Source: Viscum album
Lineage: Eukaryota > Streptophyta > Magnoliopsida > Santalales > Viscaceae
Reading direction: 5' to 3'
Assembly: GCA_963277665.1 (NCBI GenBank)
Contig: OY728143.1
Coordinates: 231,065,591-231,129,590 of the forward strand
Length of the DNA stretch: 64,000 bases
The notes beneath the pieces were generated by a model, which saw only the letters and a list, made by a program, of their open reading frames with translations, did not search any database and was not told where the DNA came from. The number at the start of each line of letters is the position of its first letter. Position 1 is the stretch's first letter. This document shows, piece by piece, positions 36,451-49,097 of the stretch. The position numbers were made by a program, and so were the translations under genes.

Positions 36451-38054
36451 ATACCTTCTGATAAAGACTGAAAATGGTATTCTATGTTTATATCTCTAGT
36501 AATTCATATTTTATACCAATGTCTGTAGTCTTATGTGGAATGTTATTTTGAAAGACAAATCACATGGATCGTTTCCTGTGGAATATATTTTTTATTTACG
36601 AATCAAATTTTAAAACATAAATCAATTTAAAAATCCTTTTGTTTGAAAATAAAAATGAAAAATTATAATGGAATATTTATAATCATTTAAAATAAATCTT
36701 GAGGAAAATGTCCATTCCACTTTTGAAAACACTTTTTAAAACATAAAACATATTCAAAATCCTTTTTTATTTTGAAATAATTTATTTATAATCAAAAAAT
36801 ATTACAAAATATTAATGAATGAATTTTCATTTAAAATGGTTTTGACCCCATTTAGGCAAAGAATAAAATATTTTAGTGGTTATGATATCAAGGAATATTT
36901 TTCATCTTGTGAATGTTAAAAATAATGATTCTTTTCACATTTTTAGTAAAATAAAAAAGGAAATTGTTTTGAAAATGACATAATGATTCTTTTCAAACAA
37001 AATTAAAAATTCACAAATGGATAAAAATTTCTTTGATAAATCATTTTAATAATTTTAAAATATTTTTGAAAACATTTTTATGAATCATGGTTTTGGAAAA
37101 AAACTGAGTTTTTTACTGAAGAGTGAAATAAATACAATTTTTCATAAAAAATATTGTTTTGAGATCTTAACTGCATAAAGAGTGTAAAATGAGGTGGAAA
37201 CACATATTAACATGAAATAACCTTATTATAATAAATTAAAGATCTTTTTTTATATATTTCAAAATATATCATCACTAGAAGCATAATCATAAACAATTCC
37301 GATAAGTGATGAGATTTGAACATAAAACAATTACCACTTTAGTAACATTGAATTGTAAGCCTCATGAGTGAATAATTTTAAATGAAACTAAAATATATAT
37401 TTTAAATAAATAAATCCATAATTTTATATATAAAAGTTGATATTTATACACCTAAGAGAATAAGAAATGTAAAAAACATGGAATAAATCTCAAATAAGAC
37501 AAATTGAGTCAAAAATAAATTAACACTTTAAAAATATTTTGACTCCTAATCCCCAATAATGGATACCATAAAGGGAAACATTATATATCATTAAAATAAT
37601 TTTATTCATGATATATTATCTCAAATTTTATGTATAGACACCAAAAAAAATAAATGAGTGGTTAATTTTAATATATATTGAAAAAAAATGGAGATACAAA
37701 AAATCATTTAAGGTATGTCTTGACACATTAGTGCACATTAGAAACCCATGAATAATAAATATAAGTTAATTATAAATATATTAAAAAACCACAATTATAT
37801 ATCATTGCATATCTTATTTAATTACGAAACTTTATTAGATATTTATTAACAACTCTATGTTAATGTCACGTTTCGATTAATAATCATATTGTTTTTTGTA
37901 TATGTTTTAATTTGTTATTTTTAATTCATCTTAAATTGATCATGGTTACATATTATCAAAAATAATAATCACAACATAATTATATTATTAATGCATAAAT
38001 GAATCTTTTAATAGACATCATTAATTATGGTTTTGAGAAATGATATATGTTGTG

Positions 38055-38670
38055 ATCATGGAAATTGTACACCTTACATATGCATGAGTAACATTTCCAT
38101 TTTTCAATGTTCATTATGGAAATGAGATAAATAATATTTTCACTTTACATAATTATAATTATATCATAAGCAAAATATTATTTCATTAAATATAATTATT
38201 CAAATCATCTCCGTGGTGTAGTGATTAAAAGAGAGAGTCATATCATTTCATGGAGGTTGTAGTCTACATGCAAACACATGATGTTATCATCTTTATGTGA
38301 GTTAAAATGTAAGAATTAAATATTTTATTATCTTTTCATAATTATAAAAATTTAATTAATATCATTTATATCATGTATATTTATTAACATTATCCGAATT
38401 ATTATCCACGTAATGAGTTAGTGAAAATGAATCACAATGCTTCGTGAGGAGGTTATCTTCCATACACATGAATGATGTCATCGTACACCTATGGAATGGA
38501 ATGTAAAAATTTATATACTATATAATTAATCCATAAGTATAATAATTTTTATATATAAAATATTTAATTCATATACTTCATAATTCTCAATCATGATAGG
38601 TTGTAATGGAAATTAAATTACATCAGTTTAGAAGGCGATAGTTCACCGTACACATGATATATTATTTTGT
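38055..38670 (-). repeat. Four LTR modules, C 5' LTR
   Basis: Modules near 38075, 38260, 38460 and 38650: CTTACATATGCATGAGTAAC, CTACATGCAAACACATGATG, CCATACACATGAATGATG, and CACCGTACACATGATAT. Spacing of 185-200 is kept although the CGTAC cores have mostly decayed. Confidence 0.75.
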
Positions 38671-38997
38671 AACCTTATTGATGTAAGTGTTGATGGTTGT
38701 TGGTTATGAACTTAACATAAATAAAATATAATTATATGAATGATAATGAAGATTTCATATTGTTATGTTTTCATAATAATTAAATGATTTTGAGGAAGAA
38801 ATAAAAAACACTCATTTATGAACGCTACCTCTTCTTTAGGTAACCCACTTATGATTTCACCAAAATCCTTCCTAGGATGGATTTCACCCCTAAAAAGGAT
38901 CCTGTGATGATATTAGGGAATTTTTTACATTATTTGTGTATGTTTATCCTGAAAAAAATGCTTTTATATTGTTTATAGGAGAGAATAATGGGTGGCC

Positions 38998-39004
38998 TTT
39001 TATA
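38998..39004 (-). promoter_or_regulatory. TATA box of C 5' LTR
   Basis: Minus strand CACCTATAAAAGGCCACCC; equivalent to 31343-31350. Confidence 0.65.
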
Positions 39005-40612
39005 GGTGATATGAGTGGCACACATATATGTTTTGAAAAGAAAAATTAGTATCCATGTCTTTAAAATGAATCATTGGAAAAATTGATTATTGTGGAAAAT
39101 TAGAACTTATAGGGTATAAATATAGACATCTAAAATATTTCATACCAATTTTGTTTCTATTTTAACCCTTATCTTTTAATTTTAACCCCCAATAAACCAA
39201 TTTTTACTTTTACCACTACAATAAATATTTACTAATTTCACAATTAATTTTGGTAAATAACTAGGTTGAAATTATTAGATAATATAAATTATTATTATTC
39301 TAAGTATTTAACCAATATATACAAATCAAAATCATAGAAGTGGAATGTTTAAATATAAATTTAATCCCAAAGTCGCAGCCAGAATGAGGGTTTTCAATGT
39401 TCAAATGTTCAAATGTTTATAATGATTCTATATCCTACTTCAATATGAAATTGATTAAAATGATAAAATTTTTATTAAGAGATATAAATTTGAAATAATT
39501 TTAATTTATAACTAATTTCAAATATTATTTTAAATTATAAATTATTTAAATGAAATGTCATTTTTCAACTAAAATCCAATATTTTATACTATTCATCAAT
39601 AAAATAATATTTTTATAAAATTATCAAATATTGAACTTAATATAATATAAAAATTATTATTTCAAAAAAAAATTATCCATTTTTTATTAAATTTTCTAAA
39701 ATCATAGGGAAAAAAAATTTAAACCCGTAGAAACGATAAAAATCAGGTTTTCGAGATGTGTATTTTTCAAACCCATGATGACTTTATATTAACTATATTT
39801 ATTATAATAATAATTGTTTAAATATAAATTAAATTTTATTAATATAAAATTTTGAAATTTTATTTATAACATTCCCCATTATGTATTATTTTAATTAATT
39901 AAAATGGAGAAACATTTTTCACTTTTATATAGTTTTTCAGAAAAAATATCCTTTTTAAACCCTATAATAATCATATGCTAAAAGCCATTATAAATTTGAT
40001 TCAAAATTAATTAATTGGATTAAATATTACTAACTTATACTTATATTTAATTAAAAATAATTTTTAATTTAAATTAATTAATTTATTGAAAATATATCAT
40101 AGTTTTATAAAAATCAGTATTTTTAACTATTCAATAAAAAATCATTGTGAACCAAAAAACCCAAAATTTAACCATAAGTCAGTTTAGAGATGATAGTTCC
40201 AAATATGAAGCTCATTTCATCAAATATAATTTTTAAAATCTCTATAAATTAAATTTAATATTTTCTCAACGAAATAACAATAATAATTTTTTGAGAAAAC
40301 ATGTTTTTGATGAAAATAATTACTTTACTTAAAATTTATTGATTATTTACTATGAGTTTGAAAATAAATCTATATTAAGTTGTAAATTTATAAGTATATT
40401 TCATAAAGTAGATAATATTATTCACACCCACTTATTTAATGTCTTGGTAATAATATACATATTTAATGTAATATTATTTCATGGTTCCCTAAAGCTCAAT
40501 GTCACATGTCATGCAGGCTATCATAGAAACATTTTTTTTCACATAAAAAAATATATTTAAAATTAAAAATTAATTTGAAATAAAATAATTCGAAACATCT
40601 CGAGGTATTATG

Positions 40613-41248
40613 CTATCTGTTAAATTTAATATATGAATAATAATAACCACATTAGAAAAAATATTTATAATGGGTTCATACAATTAAAATATAATATTTA
40701 ATGTATAACTAATAAGTACTCAATTTTTAATAAATTCATTAGAGGATTCAAAAATATGTTTTCTTCAATAATTATTTTTATTGAATTTTACACTCCGATA
40801 ATATAAATAATTTCATCCACTTTTATAAATTTAAATTTATAAATAAATTATCATATTTGAAATATGAATATCTAAATTATTTTATGTTAACAAATTAACG
40901 TTTTTTTTTAAATTAATATTTCAGTGCTTAGTTAATTATACGATTTCCTAGCAAACTGTTATTCTTATTCATCAATTTACAGAGTCCCATTTTTTTCAAA
41001 TTTATTTTAAAATTTTAGTATTTCTATTTTATTAAACAAAATACCTCTAATGTCATCACAATTGAAATTATTCTTAATTATTCAATAAAAACATTTTATA
41101 TATAAAAATGACTTTTTTAGGGGGAAAAATTTTAGTCTTGTTTTTTAGTTTTATATTAAAATGAATTTCTTACACATATAGAAATTTAATCATGAAAAAT
41201 ATATTTTTCTGTGTAGTCATCATAAGTTCAATAATTTTTTTCATACTG
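40613..41248 (+). repeat. N 3' LTR, piece 2
   Basis: Resumes after C with CTATC. GAATAATAATAACCACATT and TATAACTAATAAGTACTCAA match 9200-9295 in the N 5' LTR. Cut at 41248 by element X. Confidence 0.65.
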
Positions 41249-43271
41249 TGTAATGAACCATACCATGTGAACTAGGGAAGCCACACGAGCTGACCTTTCA
41301 TGGTGGTGAGGTTCAAAAATATTATAAAAACAATACCAATATAAAGAAAAAAAGAAATACAAATAGACTAAAAATTTGAAGAAATAGATATATCCAAGAT
41401 CAACAAAATCCCAGACGAAATGACCCAACAAGAATGTATGATAAGAAAAAATCAAAAAGTCTCCACATGAACTACCATCACCACCATACTATCCTACTAT
41501 GAACAAAACTAGGAAAATATAAACTGACATACAATAATATTCCCTTCCCATTACCTGGGTCCTGCAAGAAAAAATCTACAATTTCCCAATGGTTGAATTA
41601 GGGTGTGATCCCATATCCCATTAGGATACCACAATTGATTCTATACGGGGTCAAATAATTTGAACGCTAAAAATTGATATTTTAAAATAAAAACCATTTT
41701 AGAAATCATTTTTTTATATCCAACCCCATTTTTAAATCATTTCCAATTGGTTTTTCATAAAATCATTTTATAACCATGTATCTAGGAATATAAAAATTAC
41801 TATTGATAAAATATAAAATAATAACCATACACCATATGGTAAGCATGTAAAAACATATCCATGATATAATGGATTATGTGAATCCTTGTCGTAAAACCTC
41901 ATGAAACAACATGTGAGAAACTATCCGTGACAAAATCTATTATGTGAAAAAATGAAAAATTAAAAATCACACCGTAAAGAGAAATATCCTATGTGAGTAT
42001 GTAATATATATAAAATATCTGAAACCAAAAATATATCGGTACTAACTAAAATTGAGTCGTCTCTTAGTCCATCAATATCTCAAAAGTCACGCATATTGGT
42101 TCCACAAACACAAGGGTCCCCTTTTTCCCTTTACTAATGCATAGAAGATTCATAATGATCCCTGTTTGAAAAAATACATTTCAAAACTAGTTTCACAATT
42201 TATAAATCATATTAAAATCTAATTCAGTCTTATTCAGTGTTTGAAGGCCCATTTCCAAATAAAAACCCGTCATAAAAGTATTTAATCAAATATTTGGTGT
42301 ATAATAAACTATTTTTAATGAAAACCCAATTTAAAAATATGAATCTTCCCATGAAATAACTTAACACCAAAAATAAATTCCATTTAATGAATAAATCAAT
42401 TTAATTTTACAAAAATGATAACAATTTATAGAATTAACCCATTTTATTAAAACACCTACCTCGATATTATGGAAAAACAAATCACCTTTTAAAACAGAGA
42501 CCATGGAAGCATATATTATTCCCCCATGATCTTAGATAAAAAACAAAATAAATCCTTTATAACTATAATTAAATATATCATAACATCCTAATTGGTTTAT
42601 ATAAAATGTGAGGATAAGAGATCTGGTGTTGATCTACAAAGAAGAGTGGAAACAAGATAAAAAATGCAACATACCTTGATGTGAACCATCAATAATTAAA
42701 GAGATCCTCCTTTAATCCAAGTATACAGACCTACAAAGCACTAGGGATTATTATGATGATATAATGTGAAATTATGGGGGGATGATACATAAAACCAACC
42801 GTGGGAAAAATGGTAATATCCCACTTTTTAGCATTTTGGATGGGGGTCACACAGTTTCTTGGGGTATCCCCCATGGTTAAACTAACCATGCACCTTAATC
42901 ATGTGCCCATACAATCCATTTTATCCAGGGGATAATGGGGTGCACTAGAGGAATTCAAACTTTCACAATGTTGTTCTCAAAACATGTGAAACCCTTGGAC
43001 AACCAAAATACACCCTGAAATTTTCACAGGGCATGTGGCATGGTTTTGACTAACCATATCCAAAATGTTCCAAACACCTCAGGAAACCTCACAAAGTCAT
43101 GTCGTATGGTTACCACATGGTTAAACTAACTATGTACATAAACGGTGTTCTGGGACTATTTTATCCAAAAACCCCTTTCTTCATCCTACAATCCACAAAA
43201 TCTTCCCACAAATCAAAAGAGAAATACCAAAACTCGACTACGTCATACATGTGACCAATAGGGAGTTACAA
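41249..43271 (-). repeat. X 3' LTR
   Basis: Low end TGTAATGAACCATACC; high end on the minus strand TGTAACTCCCTATTGGTC directly after the purine tract. Shared with the 5' LTR: GTGGTGAGGTT (about 41304 and 48240), TTACCTGGGTCC (41555 and 48500), CCCATTTCCAAAT (42250 and 52793), GATCTACAAA (42630 and 53185), and CATGGTTAAA (42872 and 53420). Confidence 0.85.
42872..43135 (-). repeat. Three CATGGTT...AACCATG inverted repeats in X U3
   Basis: CATGGTTAAACTAACCATG (42872-42890) has perfect 7-base arms around AAACT. ATGGTTTTGACTAACCAT (43040-43057) has 6-base arms. ACATGGTTAAACTAACTATGT (about 43115-43135) has 8-base arms with one mismatch. They lie within about 400 bases of the LTR start. Decayed counterparts are at 53420-53440 and about 53655-53690. 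Confidence 0.7.
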
Positions 43272-43285
43272 TTATCCCCATTATA
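43272..43285 (-). other. X polypurine tract
   Basis: Minus strand ATAATGGGGATAAT immediately before the LTR start, almost the same as the T tract (GGTGGGGATAA). Confidence 0.8.
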
Positions 43286-43299
43286 ATCACTTTTTGTCC

Positions 43300-44700
43300 A
43301 CATAAATTCCTAATGTTTATAGAAAAGAAAATTGATAATTCCAATACTAATTCATCAAAAATTCTTACTCCCACATTTCATGGGAATCCTATTTAAACTT
43401 CCATAGTACTCGGACTAAGGGAATCATTTTACAACAAAGTACCATATCATAGAAATCTATAATCTAAACTGGTAGCTCAACAACTGTGGAATCAATCTCA
43501 GGATCAATATCTTCCCATTTAGTCACATAAGATGGATTTAGTTCATGCCTCCTTATCTGGGACAAAAGAATCATTTCATGAATTTATGTCAAGAGAGATG
43601 GTAAGTTTAACTGATATTACACCTTTAAACATCATTCCATGATATTAGAGGGGCCAGAAAACATTAGTTTTGGATTCCCCTTATTATGAAATCAACAATG
43701 TCTCAAGAAAGGTTAAAATATAATAAAAAAAATGATCACCCACCTAATACTTTATTTGTTGATGATAATATTACTCATAATATTTCAGATAGCTCTATGT
43801 AGTGAAAACACACATCCAGATCAACTAAGAAATTTCCACCATCCCCTAAATGATAGTCGACTCAAATAGGGATCATTATCCCAACTCTCCATAGTACAAT
43901 AGATATCTACATGGCCCCCTATACAATGATTCAAAGTGTTCCATATTTATCAAATCCTTATAAATATTTTTATAGTAATGTTTTATCTAATGATAATTAT
44001 TTTCCCATAGTCCTCCATAATCAAGAACACAATCCTAAATCATATCCTCAATAACCATGATATCTTTCTAAGTCTATAAATGTGTCTTCTGATGATAGGA
44101 AAAACTAAATTTTAACTAGGAAACCATTTCCTCTCAGAATACACTAGAAACCCCAATGTGACCATCAAGTCATAGTTAGAAAAACCCACACAGAGAACCC
44201 CATTAAGATTGATAATATATCTTATGTATAAGTAATTAAGTCATTCCACTTCTATCATATCCTTAATAGGTATTAAATGAGTTAATTACATAATTTAATT
44301 AATTATAACCCTAATCAAATCCTTCTCACTAAGAGTCTATGGAAAATCAATAATAAATTCAATGGAAATCTAATCTCACTTTCATATGAGAATAGGTAAT
44401 GGTTTCATCAAACTAGAAAGTCTCTCATGTTTCGTATTAATTTATTGAATATTGAGACATTGCTATAAAAAATATTCAATTGACCACCTCATACCAAGTC
44501 ACTAATAATAATTTCTCCTATAATGATACATCATGGGATACCAAGGTTTTATGGACTACCGTGACTAGTTTCCACTATCCATCAACTCCTACCTTAGGGA
44601 AATCGGAACAACCAACCTGTTGTGGAAGAAAACGTTCTACTAGGATACCAAGACCACTAACTCGTGGTTTCCCACTATAAATTATTTTAATAAAGAGTCA
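43300..44700 (-). pseudogene. X integrase and chromodomain-type tail remnant
   Basis: Minus strand. Near 44200-44260 a LLIHKIYYQS-GSLCG segment corresponds to LYIKEIVRLHGVP. At about 43985-44080 KDIMVIEDMI-DCVLDYGGLWE corresponds to the TLEDMLRACVLDFGGSWD end of the catalytic core. At about 43380-43560 comes the tail: DPEIDSTVVELPV, then IIDFYDMV and KMIPLVRVLWKFK, the ILDRxxxxLRxKxIPLVKVLW block of the chromodomain. Stops are frequent. The plus-strand open frame 44480-44680 is antisense to the N-terminal half, which is too decayed to read with confidence. Confidence 0.75.
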
Positions 44701-44859
44701 TAACTCAATTCTTGTCACATTATAGAGATAAAATTTCTCATCAAGTGATGATTCCGCTTTCAACTAAGGCAATATCACCTACCTACCTACCTCTTCCACT
44801 CCCATGATCATCTCAGTAAACAATCACATCAAATTCCACTCCTCAACTGATTCCTTTAT

Positions 44860-45372
44860 GAATTGTGTTGGCAATTTTCTAATCAATTCATCGGCAACCA
44901 CATTCACTTTCCTTCGATTTTATTCAAAATCAAAATCAATATATTGAAGATACTACACCCAATTTCATTTTAAAAAATATAGATCCCTCTTATAAAAAAT
45001 ATATTTTTGGCCCTTATGAACAAAATATACTTCAAAACACCCCCCAAATAGATAGTGACATTACATTTTTACAAAATTCATAAATGATAACCACTCAAGA
45101 CCGTGGTTAGTGTAGTTCTTCTCATGATGGAATAACTAGTGAGATCTATAAGTCATCACTTATCTCTCTTACATCAAGACACATCCCAAAACCATATCAA
45201 AAGCATTGTAGTAGACATCATAACCAAAACCTGGTTTCATATGAATCAATATAGGTCTAGATTTTAAACGCACCTTCAACTCTTTAAAAAATGTCTAAAA
45301 TTTTTCATTCTATTCAAAATTTACACCATTATGTATTAATGCTATCATCAGATATGTGAACATAGAGAAATC
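44860..45372 (-). pseudogene. X RNase H remnant
   Basis: The clearest part is the end, at about 44870-44960: FDFE, then NRRKVNVVADELIRKL, the counterpart of YHPGKANVVADALSRK. The preceding DHKSL and FTQKELN region can be placed near 44965-45020 (VHKGQKYIFYKRDL) but is degraded. The catalytic residues are not identifiable. Confidence 0.65.
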
Positions 45373-46123
45373 CTAAACAACCCCCTTATAGTAATGAGAA
45401 AAACCCAAGAAGAGTTGGATATCAAAAACATATCTGGGATTCTCCCAGGACATAATAGCCTTTATTTTCTTATGATGCATTGAGAATCCCCTCACCAAAA
45501 TCACATGGACCATAAATTTCACTTCTCGGATCCAAAACACACATTTGGATGGATTACCATACAGATGATTGTTATTTAAAGGTTCTGAAAATGACATCCA
45601 ATAGTCAATATGCTCCACCTATATCGTAGAGTACAATAATATATAATCCAAAAATACCACATAAAAAAGATTCCATGAAATGATGCAATATTAAATTCAT
45701 CAAATACTTAAATACTACAGGATCATTAGTGAGACTAAATGGAAAAAATATTAACTCAAAATGTCCATACCGACACCAAAACATTGTATTAGGTATATCT
45801 CCATCTTGGAACCTCAACTAGTGGTACCCTGACCAAATTTTAAACATTAAAAACCTATCTTCCCCACTATGATTGTCAACAAGATCATCAATCCTATGAA
45901 AAGGATATGTGTTATTAACATTCTCCCTATACATATTTCGATAATCAATGAAAATTATGAGAAACCCATCTTCCTTGTTTGGAATGAGGAGAGGTAATGA
46001 CCATGGTGAAATGATAGGCACAATAAATTCTTTATCCTCTATATCCTCAAGATATAATTTCAGTTTCAATAACTCAGCAGGTTCTATATGATAAGATGGC
46101 ATTGAAATGGGAATTATAACCAA
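45373..46123 (-). pseudogene. X reverse transcriptase remnant
   Basis: Three overlapping minus-strand frames together cover the domain. 45818-46123: MPSYHIEPAELLKLKLYL, ISPWSLPLLIPNKEDGF, FIDYRNMYRENVNNTYPFHRIDDLVD. 45605-45817: QDGDIPNTMFWCRYGHFELIFFPFSLTNDPVVF, then the active-site strand at about 45635-45670, which reads FYVVFLDYILLYS, so the second catalytic aspartate is tyrosine. 45373-45618: NNHLYGNPSKCVFWIREVKFMVHVI, then the LFLGFSHYYKGVV connection. The frames change at least twice. This is the best-preserved RT of the three. Confidence 0.92.
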
Positions 46124-46349
46124 GAGAAGGTCAATAGAAAACTCAACCTCTCTCTATAATGGTAATCCAGAAAAAATAATTTGGATGGACCTCAAGGTAT
46201 TCACAAACCACCGTAGAAAGGAGACAAACCAAAAAGGGGTCAATGAAATCAAGAAACATATCTTACAACATGTACAACCTTACCACATCATATGGAACAA
46301 CATGCATCATCCTTCCTGGTCTAGAGCACCACATTCCCTAAAAACATGA

Positions 46350-46800
46350 TTGACCCATTCCATATATAAAAACAAAACCCAAAAATGATAATAGTATATC
46401 TGGTCCATAACATCGATCATCAAATCCATGCTAATTATCAGGTTGAATATGATAATATCAATAACTAAAAAGTCCATTATCACCTCATAATCTATTATAA
46501 CCAGCTGACACATGGGACACATCAAACCTTGTTCATACCTCTTTCCCAACGTAATTGAAAGATAAAATATGTAAGGTATATGTTATGAATGTAATCCCAA
46601 CACATCAGCTAATATTGAAAATATAAATGAATGAGTATCACTTATATCAAACAAATATAGCACCATAGAAGAAAAAATGAAAATTGTACCTCTTACAGTA
46701 ACTAGCTTTGCTTCAGATTCCTCTAGTATATACTCAGTAGCATAATACCATATAGTCTTAGCCACCCGAGGAAACCCCCTGGCATTAGGATTATAGCCAA
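46350..46800 (-). pseudogene. X aspartic protease remnant
   Basis: The open frame 46583-46765 contains MVLYLFDISDTHSFIF, the FDSGATHSFI active-site block with the aspartate kept but SGA changed to ISD. The frame 46307-46549 continues with MCQLVIIDYEVIMDFLVIDIIIFNLIISMDLM, where the conserved DVILGMDWL segment has become NLIISMDLM. The enzyme would have matured the polyprotein; the changed active-site loop and the stop between the frames make it inactive. Confidence 0.8.
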
Positions 46801-48080
46801 CACATTTTGAATCATCAGTATGAATCTATAAACCAATGTTGGGAGTGGATCCTTCCTTACTTACCTATAATACCATTTCACAAAAATGATTCAGATTTAT
46901 CGATAATCATAAAAAATGAAAATTATTAAGAGCCACTATATAGTTAGTCTTGGTATAACCACAACATCCACATTAATAGTAGAAAAATTTATGTTTTCCT
47001 AAAGAGTCCCCGGAAACTATCCCTAAAGAAAACTGACTGCACTTAAACTTCATTTTATATCCATAAAACACATCCGGGATGACAACTTCATCAACCAAAT
47101 CTCCACCCAATCACATAATTCCAGCTATATATACCTCATCCAAAGATACTTTGTCGACTACCTCCATGATGGTCAGAAGATGAATGAGAATCAACATCGA
47201 CCAACTATCTGGGCTAAATTCCAACTCAAACCATTGAGACATTAAGTGCTAATTAGTTACTAGAATGGGTGCTAGATACACCTTCTTGTCAAAACAGGTG
47301 GAATAGTCCAGAATGGTGTGATCCCCTTACACCACGGTAAAAAAAATAGGTTCTTTTTTACACATAACATCTCTAGGTAAAACTGATGATTGAATATTTT
47401 CTTTAAATATGTCTAGGTAATGTCCTTATGCAACTTATCATTCATGATGGGTTTCACCATCTCATTCCAGTTTTTTTAAGAATGTACATTGAAAACCCCA
47501 CTATAGAGTCTTTAAGAGTCTTCAAAAAATTGATGATCATATCAATCCACTCAAGACACTCTTTATATTCATATGGTCCCTTATCACCATGGAAGGTGGT
47601 TGGATACTACTTATTGAACATATAGTCATCATCAACCTTTTTTCCCGAGTTCCTGACACACACTTCACCTAGATTTGGAATTGTATAGATTACAGCTTCA
47701 ACCAAAGAAGGTTCCACTGGAGGATTCACCTATGGATCTTATATCACATCTTCCCCTCATGTATTTGTAAAATTTCATCTTGAAGTCATTTTCTATTAAG
47801 AATAGGACAATAACCTATTGACATTAGAGTATAACTAAAAAACATAGTTCTAACTTCAAGAATTCATGTCCATACATTAAAACATCAAAATTGTAAATAA
47901 ATTTGGAATTATAGAAAAAATACACCTTAGGAAAGAGAATTTACATTTAAATAAACTCTACATCCATATCATCCAAATGTTCTAAAAATAATAGTCTCAA
48001 ACTTGGTAAAAAATTTCTGACCACCCATGGTAATTGGAGCTCATACGTTGAAGTGAGATGGCGTGGAAAGCTCCCACACT
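46801..48080 (-). pseudogene. X gag remnant and leader
   Basis: The minus strand at about 47420-47640 reads PYEYKECLEWIDMIINFLKTLKDSIVGFSMYILKKTGMRW, the core of the plant retrotransposon gag domain (DPxxAEDWLxxIExxF ... LxGxAxxWW). Zinc-knuckle remnants would fall at about 46930-47060, where CGYTK-like sequence is seen, but the Cys/His pattern is not complete. The plus-strand open frame 47428-47625 is antisense. No intact start is visible. The leader occupies about 47900-48080. Confidence 0.65.
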
Positions 48081-48091
48081 AACTACCAAAT
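48081..48091 (-). other. X primer binding site
   Basis: Minus strand TTTGGTAGTTAG beside the LTR end; TGGTA matches the start of the tRNA-Met site, the rest does not. Confidence 0.45.
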
Positions 48092-49097
48092 TATAATGAT
48101 CCTAAATCCGTTCTACCCAAGAAACAAAATCAATATTAGGTCATGTTAAAATATACCAAACTAAGTATCCCTATAATACCATTCTATAATGAACCAACAT
48201 ACGTTAAATAGATAATACAACCAAGACAGCATGTCATAGTGGTGAGGTTTCATATAAAATAGTAACAAGTCTCGCATAAAGAAAAAGAATGCATGCATCT
48301 ACAGTACAAAGTAATAGAAAGAGATATATCCATGATCCATAAAATATAATCCAAAATAGCTAAACCGTAATATATGAAATGATAATAACAACATGTCTCC
48401 AATGTGACAAATTGTTACCTCCAAACCATCCCTCAATGAACACAACGCTGAATAGATAATCTGAATTTTTAAAAGATTCCCTTTACTTTACCTAGGTCCG
48501 TCAAAAAAATAATTCACCACCCAAAGGTAAAATTTCGGGGTAATAAAAAATTCTAGTAGGATACCGTCATAGAGTCTATATAGGGTCTAATCACTAGAAT
48601 GTAGCCATTTTATCGTTTTAAATAAAAATAGTTTTACTAATAAATTGCATAAATCCAAACCCCTTTGTAAATATTTTTCCATTTTTTTCATAAAATCATT
48701 TAATATCAACAAATATATTAATATAACAAGTGAATGTGAAAAAAGTAGAAATAATATCTATAAACCATAAGGTAATAATGTAAACACATATCAGTGGCAT
48801 AATCCATCATATGAATCCTTGTGATACAACCTCAGGTGAAAACATATGAGAAATAATCCATGATGAAATATATTATGTGATAAATAAACCATAAATGATA
48901 AAGAACACTATATTTGGTCTTCTCCTATGGGAATACATACTAGACATAAATTAGTTCCAAACAAACTAGGAAAACATATGTACCTTTTCGGATACTCCCA
49001 AGGTTCTCAATGAGATATGTCTATCAAAATCCATTTCAAAACCATGTTTTAATATATAAAATATTTTAAAATAACTTCCAATCTACTTCAGTGTTTG
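48092..49097 (-). repeat. X 5' LTR, inner part
   Basis: Low end TATAATGATCC (for TGTAATGAACC at 41249). Colinear with 41249-42244 up to CTTCAGTGTTTG, where solo LTR S interrupts. Continues at 52790. Confidence 0.85.
49093..49097. repeat. Left target-site duplication of S
   Basis: GTTTG here and TTTTG at 52785-52789. The intact site in the other X LTR reads CAGTGTTTGAAGGCCCATTT (42236 onward), confirming where S entered. Confidence 0.75.

Larger units (their letters stand above)
27830..40612 (-). mobile_element. Element C: minus-strand element with about 5.1-kb LTRs and a short interior
   Basis: Two direct, colinear LTRs (27830-32965 and 35496-40612) flank 2.5 kb. In minus-strand order: 5' LTR, primer site (TGGTATCA at about 35486-35493), interior, purine-rich tract at about 32966-32980 (complement), 3' LTR. 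Flanked by CTAAC/CTATC. The LTRs make up four fifths of the element. I recognise no pol domain inside, so it is either deleted or a non-autonomous, LARD-like form that depended on enzymes from related elements such as N. Confidence 0.75.
35496..40612 (-). repeat. C 5' LTR (5.1 kb)
   Basis: Low end TATTGAGACCCAGG (for TGTAGTGACCCGG), high end CATAATACCTCGAGATG on the minus strand (for TGTAACACC...). The same contents in the same order as the 3' LTR: 35700-35760 GTGAGTTCAGATGCCCAG block, 35985-36215 block, tandem array, modules, TATA and U3 (shared TATTATTTCATGGTTCCCTA at about 40465). The two LTRs are strongly diverged, so the insertion is old. Confidence 0.8.

Noticed and set aside
44480..44680. 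Plus-strand open frame in element X
   Set aside because: Antisense of the integrase region of X.
47428..47625. Plus-strand open frame in element X
   Set aside because: Antisense of X gag, whose minus-strand reading gives a recognisable gag core.
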